Assembly: GCA_030407085.1 (NCBI GenBank)
Contig: CM059582.1
Coordinates: 27,727,001-27,791,000, forward strand
Direction: 5' to 3'
Length of the DNA: 64,000 nt
Origin: Trichopria drosophilae
Taxonomy: Eukaryota > Arthropoda > Insecta > Hymenoptera > Diapriidae
The notes below the pieces were generated by a model. The model saw nothing but the letters and a program-made list of their open reading frames with translations. It did not search any database and was not told the DNA's origin. The first letter of the stretch is position 1; every line of letters begins with the position of its first letter. This document shows positions 60,106 to 64,000 of the stretch, piece after piece. The position numbers were made by a program, and so were the translations under genes.

Positions 60106-60240
60106 ATGAAGAACAGATTCTGTTTCGTCTGTCGAGGATTCATTAAAACCAGAACACGGACTAAAGTGAAAAATGTTTCGACTAAAAGAAAATTGGAAAA
60201 ATTAAAAACAGAGCAGGCGTCAAAAGAGGCTGAGTCGTAA
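60106..60240 (+). CDS. 44-codon frame, unassigned
   Basis: Opens ATG with MKNRFCFVCRGFIK and continues in a Lys/Glu-rich stretch (KRKLEKLKTEQASKEAES) to TAA at 60238. The composition is more protein-like than the surroundings. It lies 0.6 kb ahead of the gag-like pseudogene on the same strand and may be its separated 5' part or a different gene fragment. I do not recognise it. Confidence 0.2.
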   Translation: MKNRFCFVCRGFIKTRTRTKVKNVSTKRKLEKLKTEQASKEAES

Positions 60241-60495
60241 ATTCCTGGATTTGCAATTGCGTTCAGAATTTGAACCAGGCTCAGAAATCTGTCAGTTCAG
60301 GAATAGTCGGTAAAATAGACATATACTTTGAAAAAATGTTTACGAAAACGATTTTAATACCATCCTGTAGATGTATAAACTAATGTACAAATTCCGGACT
60401 AGGCCCAGAATGTTGGCAATTTAGGGCTGTTCTTTTCACTGTAAAAAGTAAAAAATGTTCCTTCGATAGTCATTAGAATCAGTAACATTATAGGA
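60241..60495. other. Non-coding DNA
   Basis: Nothing is seen; the short interval ends at the TTAA of the next element. Confidence 0.5.
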
Positions 60496-60760
60496 TTAAC
60501 CCACTTACGCCTAAAAGGACACCTTTTTCCTTATATTTGAAACAAATGCATAGGACTATATCCTATCTTCAAAATTCCGAGGTCAAAATTGGGTTTCAGC
60601 CATCAGGAATTCCAAATTTGGCAATTTTGTTCAAGTTTATTGCCATATTGGAATTCCTCATAACTGACACACAATTTGAACCTCGGAATCTTAAAGAGCG
60701 ACCTCGAAAATACAAGGATATGTGAAGAGAAAAAAGTGTCCTTTCATACTTATAGGTTAA
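60496..60760. mobile_element. 265-bp TTAA-bounded fold-back element
   Basis: TTAA at both ends (60496-60499, 60757-60760). The ends pair as TTAACCcacttacgcctaaaAGGACAC against TTAACCtataagtatgaAAGGACAC in short blocks. Inner arms 'attccgaggt' / 'acctcggaat' and 'ggaattccaaatttggcaat' / 'attgccatattggaattcc' complete the palindrome. The two overlapping frames inside are not genes. Probably a piggyBac-like non-autonomous element. Confidence 0.8.
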
Positions 60761-60777
60761 CGGTAACCTATAAGTAT
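60746..60777. repeat. Perfect 14-bp stem-loop at the element edge
   Basis: ATACTTATAGGTTA (60746-60759), loop ACGG, then its exact inverse (60764-60777). The left arm is the right end of the TTAA element and the right arm is outside it, so the terminal 14 bp are duplicated in inverse just past the TTAA. Confidence 0.9.
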
Positions 60778-60789
60778 TGTCAGAGAATT

Positions 60790-61425
60790 ATTACATGTTG
60801 TGTAATTATTTTAGATGCAACAGCATCATGTAACTCTACTGAATATGATTCCGAGGATAAATATAACCTGGTCAACTTCAGAAAAAGTTTTAAATCTTCC
60901 TTTTTGCTGCGTGATAACATACGAAATTTAGACTAAAGTATTGTAGATACACCTGAATCTTCACAGAAAATTCTAAAAACTGAATGAAATTGATTAAATT
61001 ATTCACTCCATAATTGGTGAACGTCTCATAGTTCAAAATTCTATCGTTCAACTAATTCACATGGAAGTAGCTGTTCGTTGGAATGACGTCTTCAAGGAAC
61101 TATCTAAAGATGAAAAAAACCTTACTGCTCACTAAATATTTTCAACTGGAAAACTTCAGTTTCATGGAAGCTCCAGAATTGGATATAGAAATCAAAGCTT
61201 TCCTACAAGCTTCATCACTAAATAGAGACGTCTTTTTCCAAACAACACTCGATTAGTGCTTCTTTAGTAGCATTAAGTCAATTAATATCGTCTTCATTGA
61301 ACAAAGAAAAGCATTCACTAGTTACATGTCTTAAACGTTGTCAACGACGTTAGACTACTGATAGACTTACAAAAGAGAAGAATCCATAACAAGAAAATCT
61401 TTGACCCTTTGAAGTATACATTTTT
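60790..61425 (+). pseudogene. Retroelement gag-like pseudogene
   Basis: Protein-like pieces follow one another on the plus strand in shifting frames. From 61061: MEVAVRWNDVFKELSKDEK. After a shift in an A-run (about 61112-61118): ENFSFMEAPELDIEIKAFLQ and LNRDVFFQTTLD with TAG at 61254. After another shift: ASLVALSQLISSSLNKEKHS. After a third: NDVRLLIDLQKRR. Spacing and motifs (NPE-like 'DIEIK', 'RD', 'GASLVALG.AIS'-like, 'DAGRLLTDL'-like) fit a capsid-like protein common in invertebrate retroelements, probably of DIRS type. The acidic piece at about 60.80-60.86 kb (STEYDSEDK) may be its N-terminal part. It is inactive: at least three shifts and several stops. Family assignment is from memory. 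Confidence 0.6.
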
Positions 61426-61444
61426 CTTTACATACAACTCATCC

Positions 61445-61815
61445 GAAATTTGTTACTAGGTTAATTAAGTTTTTGAAGTCGCTGATCATGAATCTGGACT
61501 CATATTTGCAAAATTCAAATGGAGGATCCCTGATGGCACAACGAAATGTGAAAAGTTCCTTTATTAAACCAAAACTAGGTACTTTAGATTTTCCAGAAAT
61601 TGATCAAATTTGCTTGAAATTCTTACTCCAGAGTTTTACTAGTGGTCGCTGATTTTAAAGATTTTCAAAGTTGGAGACATAAAATACCATTATCTAAATT
61701 GAGTCGCGAGTTTTATTTTTTATTATTTTATCTACCATTATTATTACATTTTTGCATCTGCCATATCATAAAATATTAAAAATCCGAAATTTTATTCGCA
61801 ATCCGCGACTCCTTA
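61445..61815. repeat. Repeat family C, inverted array
   Basis: Direct units carry 'aagtcgctgatcatgaatctgg', 'caaaattcaaatggaggatcc' in broken form and 'ggtcgctgattttaa'. An inverted unit at 61.75-61.82 kb reads, on the minus strand, 'aaggagtcgcggattgcgaa' and 'gatatggcagatg'. It directly follows the gag-like pseudogene. Confidence 0.6.
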
Positions 61816-62519
61816 CATTATTTATATAAATAAATAAAAATAATCTAATCAATCAGACATTTTGAATTTTTAAGGAAAATTTTTTATTGTAATGTAAAGA
61901 AACTTCTAACCTTTTCAGTAAGCTCCGATGGAGAAAAGAAAAGCATTAAATAGAATATTTCATAAGATTTATTCTGCAAAAAATACAGAATTTGACCCTT
62001 TATATGTTTCGTTCCGATGAAAATTGAGCACACAAGGAGCACTTTCTGCTGTACAACTTTTTTGCGTGTTTCTTGCGCAACTTTTAAGCGAAACAGTTAG
62101 ACGTGAGATTGAGATTGCCTAAATCAGTTTTTTTTGCATTTTTTGGGCTATGTGGACAGATATTATATACTCACTGTAGGTCAACGTGACTCAGAGAGCT
62201 TACATTCGTTGCAATAACTAAAAAAGTGGCGGATTTATTGCAAATAACATAATACAAAAATGTTTGTTCTCAAATTCAAAAGCTATCGATTCACATTCTG
62301 TACTTCCACAATTGTATGAGTATCTTCTGAAGAGATCACAGTCCCACCAAAATTTAAACAAAAAAATGTCAACTTGTGTTTTATCTACATACCTGTCATA
62401 TTGGCCTCGAAGTAAGGGAAACTACCTTGTGATCTCTCTAGAAGAGCCTTTCATACAATTCCAATAGAATCTCCCTTAAAGGTAAGTTTAATCAGTGAAT
62501 TTATCTTTACATGGAAAGG
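61816..62519. other. AT-rich non-coding DNA
   Basis: A 67-codon frame (62264-62467) has no recognisable feature. Nothing else is seen. Confidence 0.5.
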
Positions 62520-62900
62520 TGTTTTAAATTTGTTACTCGGAGGTTTTCAGGGTCTAAAATTACGAATTTGACCTCAGATTTTAAAAATTCAGAATGTTGG
62601 ACATAAAACAGCGAACCGATTTCGTAAAAATTACCTTAATCCGTATTAATCTGGGTACTCGATGGTTTTTGGGAATGCTGATTCCAAAAATAAGTACAGA
62701 TTTTCAAAATTCAAAATGGAAAATCGAACAAATTGTCATATTGTATCCATCATTTTTAATTGTTAACAATCGATGTTGGTTTCGCAATCAGAAATACAAA
62801 TTACATAATTATTTTCGTCCGCCCTGTTGAATCCGCCATTTTGAATGTTTAAAAACTGACCCTTGATTCATAACCAGAGACCGGTAAAACGTCAGATATA
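62520..62900. repeat. Repeat family C, second inverted array
   Basis: Direct units with 'aaatttgttactcggaggtt', 'gacctcagattttaaaaatt' and 'cagattttcaaaattcaaaa' are followed by an inverted unit ('gaatccgccattttgaatg', 62.83 kb). The element is thus a fold-back like families B and D. The 78-codon frame inside is repeat-derived. Confidence 0.6.
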
Positions 62901-63532
62901 GATCATAAAGCTTTGTCAGAATTATATTTAGTGTAAAAACCGTGATTTGTAGACTCTGTTTATTTACAACAAATGTGTACATGGCAGTAAATATGTTGTA
63001 TGCCTTTATTATAATAGATTTCGGCGTTACTGTTGAAAAATTGCCTAAAAGTGAAAAGAAAAAGATGACACTGAGGAGTGCTACTGTGCAGCAAAGGGTT
63101 AATAATGCTTGTATAATTCAAAGTGATTGTTAAAATTAAAATCTGATAAAATAAAATAAAACGCAAAATAATCATATTTTTACGATTATATTTTTAGAAT
63201 ATATTGAAAGTATTTATATTTAACATTTTTTTTTAATCATTCCATTTCTTCAACTGGGTATAATTATTTCTATTTGTGTCACTTTGAACTACAAAATCGA
63301 TAAGCGGTGGATTGATTACATGTATTTCTTTTAGTTTTAGGAACAGGTGGTAGTTGCCCTATCGAGTGGCGATGCACCTGTCCACGAATACTTTTAATTT
63401 TATTATATCACACGTCAAATTTCGACGTTATGTTTTTTATCGAGTGTATAACTTTATCTCTATCGTTGGGTACCAAATGCACACTTTTTACTTCAATTTT
63501 TCCAGATTAATCCTATTCTTTTTCCCATTATT
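62901..63532. other. AT-rich DNA with a small hairpin
   Basis: A short inverted pair ACAGGTG/CACCTGT (63344-63350, 63375-63381) frames 'gttgccctatcgagtggcg'. 'cagcaaagggttaa' (63091-63104) looks like a single TTAA-element end with no partner. Short frames are not supported. Confidence 0.4.
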
Positions 63533-63773
63533 TTAACTCATTAACGTCGAAATGCACTAAAATTTGATTTCGACTTCATTTTTATAAGTATTTTTGCCAA
63601 AATCATATGCAACTTTAATTTTTTATAAAATCTCTCTACGTCATTGGAAAGAGGGAGCCTAAAAATTGCAGAATTGATTATTTTGTATTTTTTAAATAAA
63701 TTTATTTCATAAGAGAAATATGCTTTAAAGTTGAAGTGAAATATTGCAGTCCATTCTGGCATTAACAGATTAA
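63533..63773. mobile_element. Old TTAA fold-back element, 241 bp
   Basis: Left end TTAACTCATTAACGTCGAAA and right end, inverted, TTAATCTGTTAATGCCAGAA. Both resemble the TTAACCCATTAAGGACGGGA ends of the young element at 43967. Inner symmetry is weak ('gcaactttaa' / 'ttaaagttga'). The 116-codon minus-strand frame that runs across it is not credible. Confidence 0.5.
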
Positions 63774-64000
63774 ATTTAAATTCTAAAGAATGCGGATTGT
63801 TGTCAAAACAAACAATTATAACTTCGGTGTTGTTTCTGAACAGATTGATTTGTTCATTAGACATCTGCATTAGTAAATCTTTCAAGTACAAATATCATAG
63901 ACAAATATTTTTCATTGCAGTCATAAGTAAACGAAAAAAATAACTGAAATAAATATTTACGAATTCTTTAATTTTAGGTTAATTTTAAAATTTAGTGGAA
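63774..64000. other. AT-rich non-coding DNA
   Basis: Nothing seen to the end of the window. Confidence 0.5.

Noticed and set aside
63091..63104. Additional TTAA-element end ('cagcaaagggttaa')
   Set aside because: No inverted partner could be found within reach, so it is not called as an element.
63541..63891. 116-codon minus-strand frame
   Set aside because: It spans the whole of an old TTAA fold-back element and its flank; composition is that of AT-rich background.

Overview
The window reads as a piece of an AT-rich insect nuclear chromosome that is mostly intronic or intergenic. No complete multi-exon gene and no rRNA or tRNA is visible. The evidence for an insect is a short TTAGG-type array near 47.36-47.41 kb, retroelement remnants of animal type, a primer-binding site that fits the 3' end of an insect tRNA-Lys, and islands of CpG-rich, higher-GC DNA scattered in very AT-rich sequence. 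That last pattern fits Hymenoptera, but the order is an inference, not a proof.

Gene evidence is thin. The best host-gene candidate is a 105-codon frame at 15.42-15.74 kb behind a promoter-like GC-rich stretch; I cannot name its product. Two minus-strand blocks have good splice sites on both sides: 22507-22750, which ends with an ATG and the residues MLCCGRRK at a phase-0 donor, and 56125-56227. They could be exons of one long minus-strand gene whose introns fill much of the window, but nothing seen proves it. Weaker plus-strand blocks behind acceptor-like sequences lie at 52786-52942 and 30671-30757. Most short open frames are chance readings of AT-rich DNA or of palindromic repeats.

The real content is mobile DNA. 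(1) Elements with long inverted repeats bounded by TTAA and starting CCC: 43967-45359 (arms about 0.37 kb with only about three mismatches, so young), 28668-29948, 60496-60760, and older copies at 46470-46958 and 63533-63773. (2) A family of about 0.2 kb hairpin MITEs with near-perfect ends: 4093-4302, 29364-29571 (nested in the 28.7-kb element) and 39361-39553. (3) Several other palindromic or inverted-array families, lettered A to E here, with two to five copies each. (4) Retroelement debris: a Penelope-like GIY-YIG endonuclease remnant (8.93-9.12 kb, minus), a hammerhead-like motif (20.40 kb, minus), an LTR end with a tRNA-Lys primer site (28.5 kb), two LINE/SINE-like 3' tails (31.5 and 34.9 kb), and a much-shifted gag-like pseudogene (60.8-61.4 kb).

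Between these lie CpG-rich or homeodomain-site-rich islands (6.4, 9.5, 13.1, 18.6, 30.1, 34.3, 35.3 and 45.9 kb) that look like regulatory DNA. A low-complexity mosaic of CT/GA tracts and short repeat units spans 51.27-52.26 kb. I found no CRISPR, operon, toxin or virus genome and no convincing new protein system. The most unusual feature is the density and variety of fold-back elements.
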